Assembly (NCBI GenBank): GCA_001179505.1
Contig: CDMY01000501.1
Span: 17,106-63,796 of the forward strand
Length of the DNA stretch: 46,691 bases
Origin: Vitrella brassicaformis
Taxonomy: Eukaryota; Sar; Vitrellaceae
Direction: 5' to 3'
The translations under genes were made by a program, and so were the position numbers. Shown piece after piece: positions 33,060 through 43,409 of the stretch (its first letter is position 1; each line of letters starts with the position of its first letter). The notes beneath the pieces are model-generated. The model ran no database searches and was not told the DNA's origin. It saw nothing but the letters and a program-made list of their open reading frames with translations.

Positions 33060-33520
33060 CAAATGAGATCGTCTCTTCGAGCAGCAGCCCAAGGCTGCAA
33101 TCCATCCAAGAGCCGCAGAGCATTGATTGCCTCTGCTACCGGGCCATTGGCGGCGTGGATGGGAGGACCCCCGACGTCGACAGCACCATCGACTGGAGGT
33201 CCGCCTGTGCATTCACCATATCCACAGGACAAGCCGCTCGTTTCGGTGCATACTTCGCCACGTACCCCAACGACGAGGCCCTGTCGGTGGACGGGCCATT
33301 CATCAAGCGGAGGCTCCTCTCGGGCACGACGCCGCTGTTCCAGCAACCCAAGACCGACCCCGGGCGAGTGCGACTCAAGGACAGGGACGGCAAGAAGAAG
33401 GGCTGCAAACGCAAGCAGCCGCCAGGGGAGGAGGGCTCTGACCCAAAGAGCAACGGCGACGACGGGGAGATGGCAGATGGCTTTGATGATGAGAGGGGCA
33501 CCGTCAGCGAATGCGCATAA
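33060..33520 (+). CDS. Unknown coding fragment with basic and acidic tail
   Basis: An open frame reads SSSSSPRLQSIQEPQSIDCL, YRAIGGVDGRTPDVDS, TISTGQAARFGAYFATYPND, VDGPFIKRRLLSGTTPLFQQ, then a Lys/Arg-rich stretch and an acidic C-terminus (DGFDDERGTVSEC), TAA after 33517. No in-frame ATG precedes it, so an upstream exon is missing or the gene is broken. I do not recognise the family. Confidence 0.4.
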
Positions 33521-33605
33521 TAGTGTAATTGTCATCCTTCGTGTCGGCCGCCTTTTCCGAGACGCAAGGTAATTGCATGCCTGTGTCGTGCAGCATTCAT
33601 CCTCT

Positions 33606-33935
33606 TTTTGTGTGTGCCAGCGGCTGTGGATGGACTTGCACAGTCTGAGGTGTCGGATGGCCTTTGGTGGTCTGCTACGGGATGTGGTCGACTCGTGTGT
33701 TCTGCTGTGTGAGGGTCGCATGGTTGGCTTCTACATCAGAGACGGCATAACTTTTATCGACCACACAGATGCCCTGGATGAAACGCAAAGGATATGTGAA
33801 GCCAGCGGACGCACAGATGTGACTTCACACAAGCCAATCACAAAGAAGCGGAGATCTCTCTCATTTGCCGTCTGTCTGTCGTCTGTCGCAGGGCCCTCAC
33901 GGCAGCTCGCGAGGCATAGGGGTATATCCTGCTAG
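33606..33935 (+). CDS. Unknown exon-like fragment
   Basis: Follows a TGTGCCAG acceptor. It reads RLWMDLHSLRCRMAFGGLLR, DVVDSCVLLCEGRMVGFYIR and DGITFIDHTDALDETQR, of protein-like composition, then runs into repeat-like sequence and stops near 33935. No known domain. It could belong with the fragment ending at 33520 or the one at 34013. Confidence 0.3.
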   Translation, partial: FCVCQRLWMDLHSLRCRMAFGGLLRDVVDSCVLLCEGRMVGFYIRDGITFIDHTDALDETQRICEASGRTDVTSHKPITKKRRSLSFAVCLSSVAGPSRQLARHRGISC

Positions 33936-34012
33936 GAACACATGCCGCGCAGGAAGCGATAATGTTCCTGTGTACGAGATATGCTTTTTGTTGTGTTCAG
34001 GGGTTGCATTTA

Positions 34013-34318
34013 GGTGTCTAGGCACCCGCCAGAAACAAGCCATGGTTACCAAGGAGACGCAGGCCCACCCGATGCTCCTCAATCTGCTCGACGACCTCCA
34101 GCCACACCTCAACAAGGCAAGCAACACACATTGAATTTCCATGGTAGCACAAAGGCACACAGGCACCACCAGTTAGTATATATTGCCACCAGTTGTATGT
34201 TTCTATATTGATTGCACTGTATTGTAGATTGGCGAATACGTAGCCTAAGGCTGCAACCCATCCAAGAGGCGATACGATACTGCCGGACCAGACAAACTGC
34301 ACTAAAGGTATGATTGGT
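34013..34318 (+). other. Two short exon-like pieces of an unknown gene
   Basis: MVTKETQAHPMLLNLLDDLQ followed by PHLNK ends at 34116 at a GC donor (AAG|GCAAGC). A second piece reads RLQPIQEAIRYCRTRQTALK and ends at a GTATGA donor near 34311. The second shares the RLQxIQE codons with 33091-33112. Confidence 0.25.
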
Positions 34319-34433
34319 TGCGATCGGGTTTCAAAAGACCGCGATATCTGCTTTCAGCGATAAAGTGCTAGACATGTGCTAGTAGGTCGTTCTCGAGAAA
34401 AGTGAGAAGTCAACCATGGCGAACAGAAGTCGG

Positions 34434-35176
34434 ATGTGTGTGCGTGCAAGGTGCCACGACCTGCACTAGCACCACCACCTCTAGGACTGCGACGCTCCGC
34501 GAGGCAATTTGCCGCGAGGGGTCATAAGGACACTGACCGCGTTTCAGAGGTTACGTCGAAACGGATGAAAGTCTACATGAACGGCAGGGATTTTATGAAT
34601 GATGACAAAGGTGCAGCGCCGTTTGTAATTCGCACTAGCTTCTCTACCGAGGTTGAAGCCAAGGTGTGAAAGATGGTGACGTCACACAGATATTCACACA
34701 TACAGACATGCACCAAAGACACATATTATGCGCACATGCGCAAAAACGACACAACACACACCACATACCACGTCTGCGTGTGTGTGTGTGTGTGTGTTGT
34801 TGTGTGTGTTTGTGTGTGTGTGTGTGTGTGTTGTGTGTGTTGTTCTGTGTTGTGCCTCCTGTGTGTGTCGTAGTTTGAGAACCATGAGTGTGGCGTTCGC
34901 GACTATGCCAGCGACATGGAGTGTACCATGTTTTCTGGCGTCGACAACTGCCCCAACCCGTGGCCAGCGGACAGCGGCAGCGTACCTGTGGGACACGTAG
35001 CGAGATGTCTCTTTGCAGGAACACGTATCTATCAGAGATGTTATCAGAGCGCCGCCGGAGAAGACCTTTCAACGGTAGGCGCTGCGACGACGGCAGGAAT
35101 GGCAATGAGAACTCCAACCACAACCCTCAAGCCACCACCAATGCCACATGCGCTGATCGCGCGCCCCAATTCGTGA
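34434..35176 (+). CDS. Unknown two-exon coding region
   Basis: Exon A reads RRSARQFAARGHKDTDRVSE, KRMKVYMNGRDFMNDDKGA and FVIRTSFSTEVEAK, and ends at 34663. The intron is 34664-34873 (CA-rich first half, TG-rich second half). Exon B starts FENHECGVRDYASDMECTMF and continues Cys-rich (SGVDNCPNPWPADSGSVPV) to a stop near 35176, unless it splices onward into the duplicated block. Composition and splice sites look genuine, but no family was recognised. Confidence 0.4.
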
Positions 35177-35228
35177 ATCAGCTCATCGGCATGAGCACGG
35201 CTGCCGGCGTCGTCCTATGTACATCGAG

Positions 35229-35650
35229 GGCTGTTATGGCTATTCCATCTGACGGCAGGTCTGCCCCTGGCTGTGCTGGGAATTCGACGCTCGGCCTCAT
35301 CATCGAGTTTTATACAGGGTGTGTAGGGATGGCTATCAGATCCGGCAGGAGGTCGACATGCTCCTATGTACATCGAAACTCCGGAGGAGACGCTGTGGAG
35401 ACAGTTCATATTGTTCTTCGACGAAAGTGGGGGCTGTTATGGCTATTCTATCTGACGGCAGGTCTGCCCCTGGCTGTGCTGGGAATTCGACGCTCGGCCT
35501 CATCATCGAGTTTTATACAGGGTGTGTAGGGATGGCTATCAGATCCGGCAGGAGGTCGACATGCTCACTCTGCAAGAGGTCTACTTCGTCGGAACTCCGG
35601 AGAAGACGCTGTGGAGACAGTTCATATTGTTCTTCGACGAAAGTGGGGGC
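35229..35650 (+). repeat. ~200-bp direct tandem duplication
   Basis: The block starting GGCTGTTATGGCTATTC at 35229 recurs at 35432 with almost no change. The second half differs by a 13-nt insertion-like replacement after GACATGCTC. The duplicated DNA includes an apparent intron end (CTGACGGCAG) and the exon reading RVCRDGYQIRQEVDML. Confidence 0.85.
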
Positions 35651-35860
35651 CTGAAGGTCAATCCATGGATTGAGGGGGTGCCCGTCGCGCTGAGCAGTAT
35701 CAAGAAGGGTCACAAAACACTCTCTCTCAAACTGCACCTCTCACGTGAGTCAGCCAGGTTTAATACTGTCCGGTGTGTATGGAGGAATGTTCAAAGGACA
35801 CCTGGGTGCAGTGCCCGCATTGGGCCCGCGAGGAACCTGCCGCTCGAGCGCATTGCTTGA
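35468..35860 (+). CDS. Unknown exon within and beyond the duplicated block
   Basis: Reads VCPWLCWEFDARPHHRVLYR, VCRDGYQIRQEVDMLTLQE, VYFVGTPEKTLWRQFILFFD, then VNPWIEGVPVALSSIKKGHK and TLSLKLHLSRE, with a stop near 35860. The unit-2 version keeps an open frame through the variable site, whereas unit 1 changes frame there, so unit 2 is the likely functional exon. Probably the same gene as 34434-35176. Family unknown. Confidence 0.35.
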   Translation, partial: PWLCWEFDARPHHRVLYRVCRDGYQIRQEVDMLTLQEVYFVGTPEKTLWRQFILFFDESGGLKVNPWIEGVPVALSSIKKGHKTLSLKLHLSRESARFNTVRCVWRNVQRTPGCSARIGPARNLPLERIA

Positions 35861-37691
35861 GATCAAGGCAGGGCCAGTTAGGATTAGTATTGTGGTCCCT
35901 ACAAATAGACATCCATTGAGTCCCTTCATTTCTTACCACACACCTATACTTATCACCTTTTCAATCAATCGACCCGACGTCTCTACATTCTTATCATGTG
36001 CACCTTTATGGTCGCTCACAGAGGAATACGTGTGTATGCTTGGATGTATGGATGTGCTTGTATGTGAAAGACCCACGTCATACACACACGCCTGCAGAGA
36101 CAAAGTGCTAAGGGGGTGGGGTTCACGCTATTGAGATAGCGCTTACTCGATGCTCTACTAAGGACACTTCTCGATGGAAGACACTCACGATTCAACGACA
36201 GGCACACGCACACGAATAAGGTCTCACGAGGTCACAAGTAGTTACACACGCACTGCACCACACCTGCTGATGACGGCAGGCTCTGACACGACTGATGGAC
36301 ACACTCACTCACTCACTCACGACAACTGCTGAGTCCAGCAACCTCGGCAACACAGTTCTCCGTCTGCTTCTTGGCACGCTTTGACGCCTCGGGCTTGCTT
36401 GGTTTGACTTCCTTCTTCAACAATCAAGCAGGCAGTTTCACAGTCGTTGGGTAGGAGTCGCCGAAGGGATGGGAATGGCTGGAATCAGTGAAAAATCGAC
36501 AAGTACCGAAAAGATCAACGAATCGGCCATTCTGTCCTTCGGGATGATCGGAATATATCGTAATGGCCAATCGGAGCGCCAGCTCTCGCTCTGGAGCCTT
36601 TCGTCCCGCTCCGGCGCCGTTCGTCTCTCGCTCTGGAGTGCGAGGCCTCTCGCTTCGGAGCGGCAGGAGTCGTTTAACGAGACTCTAACTCTGATTCTCG
36701 ACGTCATTTCATGTTGTTTCGTACTATTGCCGCCGCTGCGACGGGCCTTCCCTCCCTTTTCTAGCGAAGCGTTATCCATCATCATTGACAGGGAGATTCG
36801 AGTGAGTCCATGCACTGAAGTGAGTCACCCTGCAACAAAAGGCACTGCTTTGCTGTGTCTTTACTTCATCAGCGCCGACCCGCTCACTGGCCGTCCCACC
36901 GACGCGCATACACACAAGACGACAGATGGCCGGCCGCTCTTCTGGATGGAGCGGCGGTCTGTGGGCAGCTGTGAGGTTACTGCGGGGGTCGATGGATGTC
37001 GGCAAGACGGCTCGGCTGGGGGATGATGACTGGCAAAAGAGATGGATGGATGCAGTGATGCGGCGGCCCGTCCAAAGCAGCGAATGAGAGTGTATGTGAG
37101 CTGTCAGTGTTGTGCGTGTGGAGGTGTCGTGTGTGGCCGTGCTGGAGGGGTACAGGTACGGTTTGTGTCGCCGCCTGTGGGGCCCGCCTGCCTATGTGTA
37201 GCCATCTGACCAGTCAGCTGATCTATATGCCCTGTAGCCGTCTGACCTGCTCTCTCTCCCTCGGCTGTGGATACTTCTGCTCACGTCGTGTATGCGGTGT
37301 ATTGTGCCTCGTGGTGTGTGTGAATATGTGTGTGTGTGTGTGTGTGTTTGGCTTCGCAATGCTGCTGGTCAGCGAGGAAATGTGATGCGCAGACCGTTCG
37401 TCATCCGTATAACGTGCAACTACACAAATATCCGCACGCACCCTCTCTCCCATCGCGCATCCTGACGACTGATGAAGCACGTCGGCAAAATTCATGAGCT
37501 CTCAGCTCAGGTCTGTACCTAGCATATGCACACGCATCCACCATCCATACACGTCTTCGAACAGCCTCGAGGCTCAATGCCGATGACCTGACTATACACC
37601 GTCCGCTGCTGTTCGCCTAGCACACAGTCACTGACGAAGAAAACACACAGATGAGCCAAGCAGTCGCCCAAGCAGTCACACGTGTGTCTTC
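35861..37691. other. Region without a supported gene
   Basis: Contains an open frame of 185 codons at 36469-37026, but it has no recognised domain and uneven composition, with local repeats (TCTCGCTCTGGAG twice near 36590-36640). TG- and CTCT-rich tracts follow at 37245-37350. I cannot support a gene here. Confidence 0.35.
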
Positions 37692-38834
37692 TTAGCTGAC
37701 ACAGAAGCGCGCAAGAGCCTGTGCGATGGCACCGGAAGCGGCAATGAAGGCACTGAAGATGGCAATGAAGATGGCACTGAAAGCCGTAACGAGAGCGGCA
37801 AGCTCAGCAACGGTCAAACTATTCGCTAGTGCAGAAGAGAAGGAAACAAACAAATGCGTGTGTGTATGTGTTTGTCTGTGTGTCTGACCCCTGATTCGCT
37901 CAGTAATGCTGCCGCTTCTCAGCTGTCGTTCGTATGCCTCAGCCTGCAAACTCGCCACCCTGGCCTCCCCTAGAAAGTGACAAATAGAAGCCGCTGCTTG
38001 TGTTTCTTCTCTGTATGATGCCTACGTTCAGGTTTTTCCATGCGAACCTTGCGGGACTCCTCGACCAGCTCGGCCTCTGACAGAATAAAGGGGAAAAGGC
38101 ATCTTACATATTAGCACACGCATGGCTGTACTCTGTTTTCTGAGGCTGCCCAGCTGAGCATCTAGCTGAGTCAGTCTGTTGGCAGTGATGTTCAGGTCGA
38201 GCCTCTCCCCTTCCGTGAGGTCGCCCTTTTGAAGAGATTTCAGCCGGGCATCCGCAACCTCCCTCGCCGCCTTCGTCTCTTTGAAGAGGGCTTCCAGCAT
38301 TTTCATGGTCGTCTTACTTTCCTCGTCTAGATCCCACGGCAAAGAAAAACGAATAGATTTTTCTGCCTCGGGTGTGTTCTTGCCTGGAACGGATCCGGAA
38401 GGCGAGAATCAATAAGAGACCCGAACTTGATGGTCTCTGAATGCAGACAGACACAGACAGACAGACAGACACAGACAGACACGCACAGACAGACAGACAG
38501 ACACAGACAGACACGCACACACAGACACACAAACAGCAGTCAGGAAATGCAGGTGATCGATCGAATCGAATGTCTTGCTTGCCCCGGCTCGTACCCTGCG
38601 GCTGCGCCGTCTGCAGAGGAAACAATGGGTACATGCCTGCCTCCGTCGTGAGATATCACGTACCAGCTCCTGCTCCTCATCCAAGTTTTCGATCATCCTC
38701 CTGCATGATGGTGAAGTGCTTCGATGCAAAGACGGCACGCTGTGGACTAGGAACGCATTGCTGGGACGGTGGGCCGCAGACGCCCAGGGAGTGGACAAGA
38801 CTCTCACGAGCACGATGATGAAAAAGCACATCAT
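37692..38834 (-). CDS. Unknown secretory-type coiled-coil protein
   Basis: Exon 1 (38662-38834) encodes a signal peptide (MMCFFIIVLVRVLSTPWASA) and ends in a good donor. Downstream pieces on the same strand read EESKTTMKMLEALFKETKAA, EVADARLKSLQKGDLTEGER, NRLTQLDAQLGSLRKQSTAM (coiled coil), VASLQAEAYERQLRSGSITE, and a hydrophobic Ala/Ile-rich C-terminus (TVAELAALVTAFSAIFIAIF), TAA at 37692-37694. At least five exons; internal joins are uncertain and one donor may be GC. No known family. Head-to-head with the plus gene at 38955. Confidence 0.5.
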
Positions 38835-38954
38835 CCTGGTGCCTGCAACACACACAAATATCAATCCCAAGACAGCCAGGACCTGGGGACCGTGAATTCA
38901 AGTACCTTGCAGATCTCTTGGACGCTAAGCTCGCACGAAGGAGGCGGGAGGAAA
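38835..38954. promoter_or_regulatory. Compact divergent promoter with the GCGAGCTTAG element
   Basis: A gap of only 120 bp between two ATGs. GCTAAGCTCGCA at 38924-38935 is the exact reverse complement of TGCGAGCTTAGC. Confidence 0.5.
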
Positions 38955-40149
38955 ATGAGCAACGCCGCGGTTATCATGGTGATGTTGCTGGTGCCATTCG
39001 CATCCCTCTCCGCGGCGTCGGTGTATTCACGAAGCGCCTTTCGGAGTGCGCCTTGCCCTCTCTCTGCAGTTGGCCTTCCTGAGCGTCGTCTGCGCGGCTC
39101 GTCTGTGCACCTAGGACCCGGTACTCACGCAGCTCACCGACTGTCCCCCCGACCAGCCTCGCCCACCGGCAGCCAGACACAGAATGAGGAGGCCAAGAAC
39201 ACACAGGTCGGCGGGGGAGATCCATTCACCATGCACATCCGATGGAATGGATATGTGGCTGTGTGTGTGCGCACCAGCCTCCCTGGGCGGCTTCGCCGGA
39301 TGACGCGCTGCGACTGCCTCGATATATCGTTGTAAGCGACCAATAGTCGACACACAACTCACACGCGATTACACAACGTGTGTGTGTGTGTGTGCAGGAC
39401 AGCGATCCTGCCGCTACAGGTCGGTCAGTGCACTCGTCTGTCTTGTGTGTTTGTCTACGGTTGTGTCTGCGTGAGAGTGTATGCGTGCAGCCAGGTTGGA
39501 TTTCATCAGAGACGAGTTCAACCAAATCAGCAAAGAAATCGCGGACAGGCTCGTAGAGCGCTGGAACTTGAGACATGCACAGAAAGACAAGTAAGTAGGC
39601 CTCGATGTCTGTCTGTCGTTGCACAACACTGACGCACCAACCAACCACTGCGCACACGTCCGTCTGTCTGTCTGCGGACCGACGATGCCATCCCATGCAG
39701 CCCGGAGGCGTGGGCAGCGTACGTGAAGGTCCACGACAACGAGATGAACTATCTCCTCGCCCAGCAGGATCAGTGGCTGGGGCTGTGTACGTGTCGATTT
39801 TTACCACAGATACACACATACCAGCACAACGGATGCATGTCCGACAACTAACACGTTTGTGTTTTTGTGTTCATTCGGTCAGGGACAGGCGAGCTGTTGT
39901 ACACCTGGCAGTACGTCGGACGTGGCCGATACGTCGAAGACAATGGTACGTAACAACACAACCACCCGAGGGCCGCATACATAATTTGTGCGAGTGCACA
40001 GCACACAGACACGTGCCGCAAATCGCACCACCTACCCAATACACAGGCACTCACACGTGTGTGTGTTTGTTTGTTTGTGAGTGTTTGTGCGTGCAGACGA
40101 GTCGCAAGAGAAGAGCGAGAGAATGAAGAAGGACAAGGCGCTGAGATGA
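38955..40149 (+). CDS. Unknown secretory-type protein
   Basis: Starts with a signal peptide (MSNAAVIMVMLLVPFASLSA). The supported later exons join in phase: RLDFIRDEFNQISKEIADRL-VERWNLRHAQKD, then NPEAWAAYVKVHDNEMNYLL-AQQDQWLGL, then WTGELLYTWQYVGRGRYVED, then a charged end (ESQEKSERMKKDKALR), TGA 40147-40149. The joins between the signal-peptide exon and about 39490 are not resolved. Helical, Trp-rich; no family recognised. Its first exon has a near-identical inverted copy 1.3 kb downstream. Confidence 0.5.
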
Positions 40150-40344
40150 GCCTGAGATGAGCCTCTTGTGTACATTTCGGTGTTAGCCTTCGAAGTGGTG
40201 TCTTGAGAGAAGTGGTGTCGTTTTTCCTTACGTGTACGTGTCGTTTTTGTTGTGTGACACCTGACACCGCCGGCCGGCAGATCCATGAACAATCAGTACG
40301 ATTAATTGAATATTCAACCAGCACACACACACACACACAGAGAT

Positions 40345-40411
40345 CCGACGCCGCGGAGAGAGATGCGAATGGCACCAGCAACATCACCATGATAACCGCG
40401 TTGCTTTTCAT
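40345..40411 (-). repeat. Inverted copy of the signal-peptide exon of the 38955 gene
   Basis: On the minus strand this reads MKSNAVIMVMLLVPFASLSA, matching 38955-39021 at the DNA level except for one short indel and one or two substitutions. No matching downstream exons were seen on the minus strand, so it may be an orphan first exon. Confidence 0.75.
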
Positions 40412-41770
40412 CCTGCTCCCTCTGTGCGCCAAAGACGTGCAATGTTATGGGGCCTGTGGGTGGGTGGTGAGGGCACACGAACACCACACACACACTCGTG
40501 TCTCTTCCGCGTGTGTGCCTTGTTGTAGGTGTGATGTGCCTGGGTGCGCGCGCACGTACAAGCCTTTTCTGCCTGCAGACCTCGCAGAAGTAGTGCTGGT
40601 GGCCGGGCTGCACCAACCCACACACACGACATCCATCCATCCATCCACCCACACGACACGTGCATCACTCTGTCTCCTTGCTGACTTGTCCGAGTATCTC
40701 TTCGTCGAAGAAGCTCTCCACACACGTGTGAAGCGACAAACGCGGCGCCTAAACACACACACATACGGACACACACGCATGGATGGATATGGGCACACGA
40801 ACGACATGAGGGTCCTGTCCTCCGTCCACACACACGTGTATGGATGGTGGGGGGGGAATCCGTGGCAGACAGACAGACAGACAGACAGGCGGACACTGAT
40901 TGCTTTGTATAGCTAGAACGAATGAATGAATGGATTGGTTTGGGTGGTGGGTGGAGCGATGGTTGATGGATGGATCGCTTCCTTGCCTGCCTGCCTGCGT
41001 ATCTGCATACCTTCCTGTCTGCCTGCACGTCTGTCTGGCTGCCAATACTTTGTCGTCTCATCGCGTGTGTGAGTGATCATGATCCCCATGTGTGTGTCCG
41101 TGTCTTTGTGGTGTGCAATAACACAAATACACACATGTATACCCGCGCGCCATCCGCGCGGGGCGTGTGTGACTGCCTGCCTGCCTGGATGAATGGATGG
41201 ATGGATGGATGACAGAATGGCTGCTGCTGGATTGACGAGTGTGCCCATGTGTCTTTGTTTGTGACTGTGAGGGAGTGAGGGAGTGTTGGTTTTGCCCGAC
41301 CGACCGAGTGAGTGATTGACAGACAGACGGACAGAGCCCCTGACCGGCTCTCTGCCTGCATTGCATGTGTGCCATCCGTGTCCGCCCACCCACACGTGTG
41401 TGTACACATGAGGATGCCAATTAACGCAACTCTTTGTCCCTTCGACCGAGTGATCATTCGTGCGCCTCTCTGCTCTATCAAATCACTCCGAGCACCCCAC
41501 TCGGCATCACGCATGGTAACTGCACAGTCAGCCAGGCAGCCAGGCACCCTCACACAACGACCGGAGCGTCACACCAAAATCGGCCGGCAGATGATCGGAG
41601 CGCATGAGATGCGCTCACACCCACACCCACAGGCAGCCGGCCCTGAGGACGGGCAGGCATCTCTTCACACACACCTAGCGGTATGCGATGCGTCTTCAAG
41701 AAACGATCAGCTACAGAGACGATGACAGCCAGCACGCGCACACACACAGTGCAGGGCGACATTCAACAAC
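40412..41770. other. Repeat-rich region with weak minus-strand exon-like pieces
   Basis: Mostly CA/TG, GATG and CAGA repeats. Two minus-strand pieces look protein-like: ESFFDEEILGQVSKE near 40682-40728, and PGHQHYFCEVCRQKRL near 40560-40607, the latter after a GTGCAG acceptor and with a CxxC. They may be exons of an unrecognised gene, but no start or end can be set. Nothing is supported between 41100 and 41770. Confidence 0.25.
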
Positions 41771-42248
41771 ATGGCGACAGACGACAAGCATATCGCTGCT
41801 CACCCACCAGTGTTGATGGATGGATGGATGGATCAGCCGCCGCTCTCCGCCTCAGCTGCGCCACCCTCACCTGCCGAGGGCACAGCACAGACACAGACAC
41901 ACACACACACGCACGCACAGCCATATATGTGATGCAGATCGACGTGGGGGCCTCTGTGGTGTGTGACTGTGCCCTCCCTCTATCAATACCGTCGTCACTG
42001 TCGTGATCTTGCTGCTGATGCTGCTACTGTACTTCTCCGTCGAATACGAATGGCGCCACCGCCCTCAACGCCACGCGAGCCAGCTGATTGGTGACCGGGA
42101 AGCGGTGCTTGAAGGCGCCACTCCTACACACAGCCGCCTCAGTGGTCTCGACACACACCCACACTGCACACCAGGGGGAGAAACAGAAGCACTAAGGATA
42201 TTGCCAGCAGCACTCCCTCTCTGCCACCCTACCGTTGTTGTTTGTTAA
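41771..42248 (+). CDS. Possible small single-pass membrane protein
   Basis: ATG at 41771 (MATDDKHIAAHPPVLMDGWM) begins a Ser/Ala/Pro-rich stretch. In another frame from 41979 a strong membrane helix follows (VTVVILLLMLLLYFSVEYEW) and then a His/Arg/Thr-rich tail to a stop at 42248. No splice pair that joins the two was found. The 3' end overlaps the minus-strand gene. Low confidence. Confidence 0.25.
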
Positions 42249-43409
42249 TCTGCTGATGCCAATCCATGCGACAAAGGAGTGGGTGCTGTTGGTCAGCACC
42301 AGCCGTCGCACAATACCCTCGTAGCTCACTGTCGTGGTGCATCCGGCCACCGGTGTGTGGGGCGACTCGGTCAGCAGGCCATCCAGACGGCCACCACCGA
42401 CATTCCTGAACCAACCACACACACCGTCAACGGCTCTCCCCTCTTGCCTTGAGTGCCATCGATGTGTTGTCACCTGTTGAGTCTTATCGATGTGCGGTTG
42501 GTCTGGCGGGTAAGGCTGAAGTGGTGGAGGATCACGCGCTTGGCAAATGACGACAGAGACGCATCGGTGACTTGATCGTCGGTCGACTCCCATGTGCCGT
42601 AGTGGGCCGAGTAGAGGATGCCCTCACGCACCGGTGGGTCGTGTGGCTGTCGGTGCTGCCGATACAGGTGGCCGGCAGGGAGGGGCGGGTCGACCTGCAG
42701 CCGGAAGCCAGGCTGGTCCTTGATGGCCCGCACCTCACCATTGCCCTGGAACAGCTGCAGGCAGCTGCCGTCACCGAGAAGGACGTGGCGGCCGACCATC
42801 TTGAGGTGCGCCAACACACAGGGAGCCGACACATACGCCTACACACAGGACCACACACACAGACAGAGAGAATGAGGCCCTCTCCCTCCCCTCCCAGCCC
42901 CTCTGTTTGCTGGCTCACCGTTTTGTTTGTGTGTGTGTTGATGTCATCGGCTGTGAGGATGACAGGCAGGTCACAGTTGCCGCACTGCCCCGCCACCTCA
43001 ATCACCTCGCTCATCTCACCCCAGCCCCCCTCCTCCACCACAAACAAACCCGCCAGCAGATCATGTTTGCCGAACTGATCGTCGTCGAACCGCAGCAGCT
43101 GCACTTGCTGCCCATTCACCGCCCGCCGCAGCCCCGCCTGTGAGCCCAGCGAATGGCGGAGCCGATCTCTCAGCTGCGCCGCTCCGAAGAGGTCCCTGAG
43201 CCACGTGCAGGTGACCCTCAGCCGCAGGATGTCCTTGATGCTGCTGAAGAGGTAGAAGGTGCGGCGGCCGACGAAGATATACGAGAAGGTGCTGCTGCTG
43301 CTGCTGCTGCTCTGGTTGCTGCATCTGGGTAGCTATGATGTGTTCGACGACAGCCTGCACAGAGCGACAGAGCCGACAGAGGATCGTGTGCATCAAGCAT
43401 GCTGCTCAT
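42192..43409 (-). CDS. Unknown protein with F-box-like segment
   Basis: From the N-terminus: a poly-Ser or poly-Gln run depending on frame (CAG/AGC repeat near 43290), then YIFVGRRTFYLFSSIKDILR, LRVTCTWLRDLFGAAQLRDR, which resembles an F-box helix pair, then VNGQQVQLLRFDDDQFGKHD, VIEVAGQCGNCDLPVILTAD, LAHLKMVGRHVLLGDGSCLQ, REGILYSAHYGTWESTDDQ and a last exon RRLVLTNSTHSFVAWIGISR ending TAG at 42192-42194. Introns lie near 42416-42472 and 42836-42920. The start is not fixed (ATG at 43409 is in a different frame from the body). An F-box would suggest an SCF ubiquitin-ligase adaptor, but the match is weak. Confidence 0.5.

Noticed and set aside
33014-33721. 235-codon minus-strand open frame as a gene
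   Set aside because: It is the complement of the better-supported plus-strand fragment ending at 33520; its composition (Leu/Ala/Arg-rich without domains) looks like a shadow.
36469-37026. 185-codon open frame as a gene
   Set aside because: No domain, uneven composition, local repeats and no supporting splice pattern; length alone is not enough in GC-rich DNA.
40408-41061. Long minus-strand open frames as a protein gene
   Set aside because: Mostly translated CA/GATG/CAGA repeats; only two short pieces look protein-like and are recorded at low confidence.
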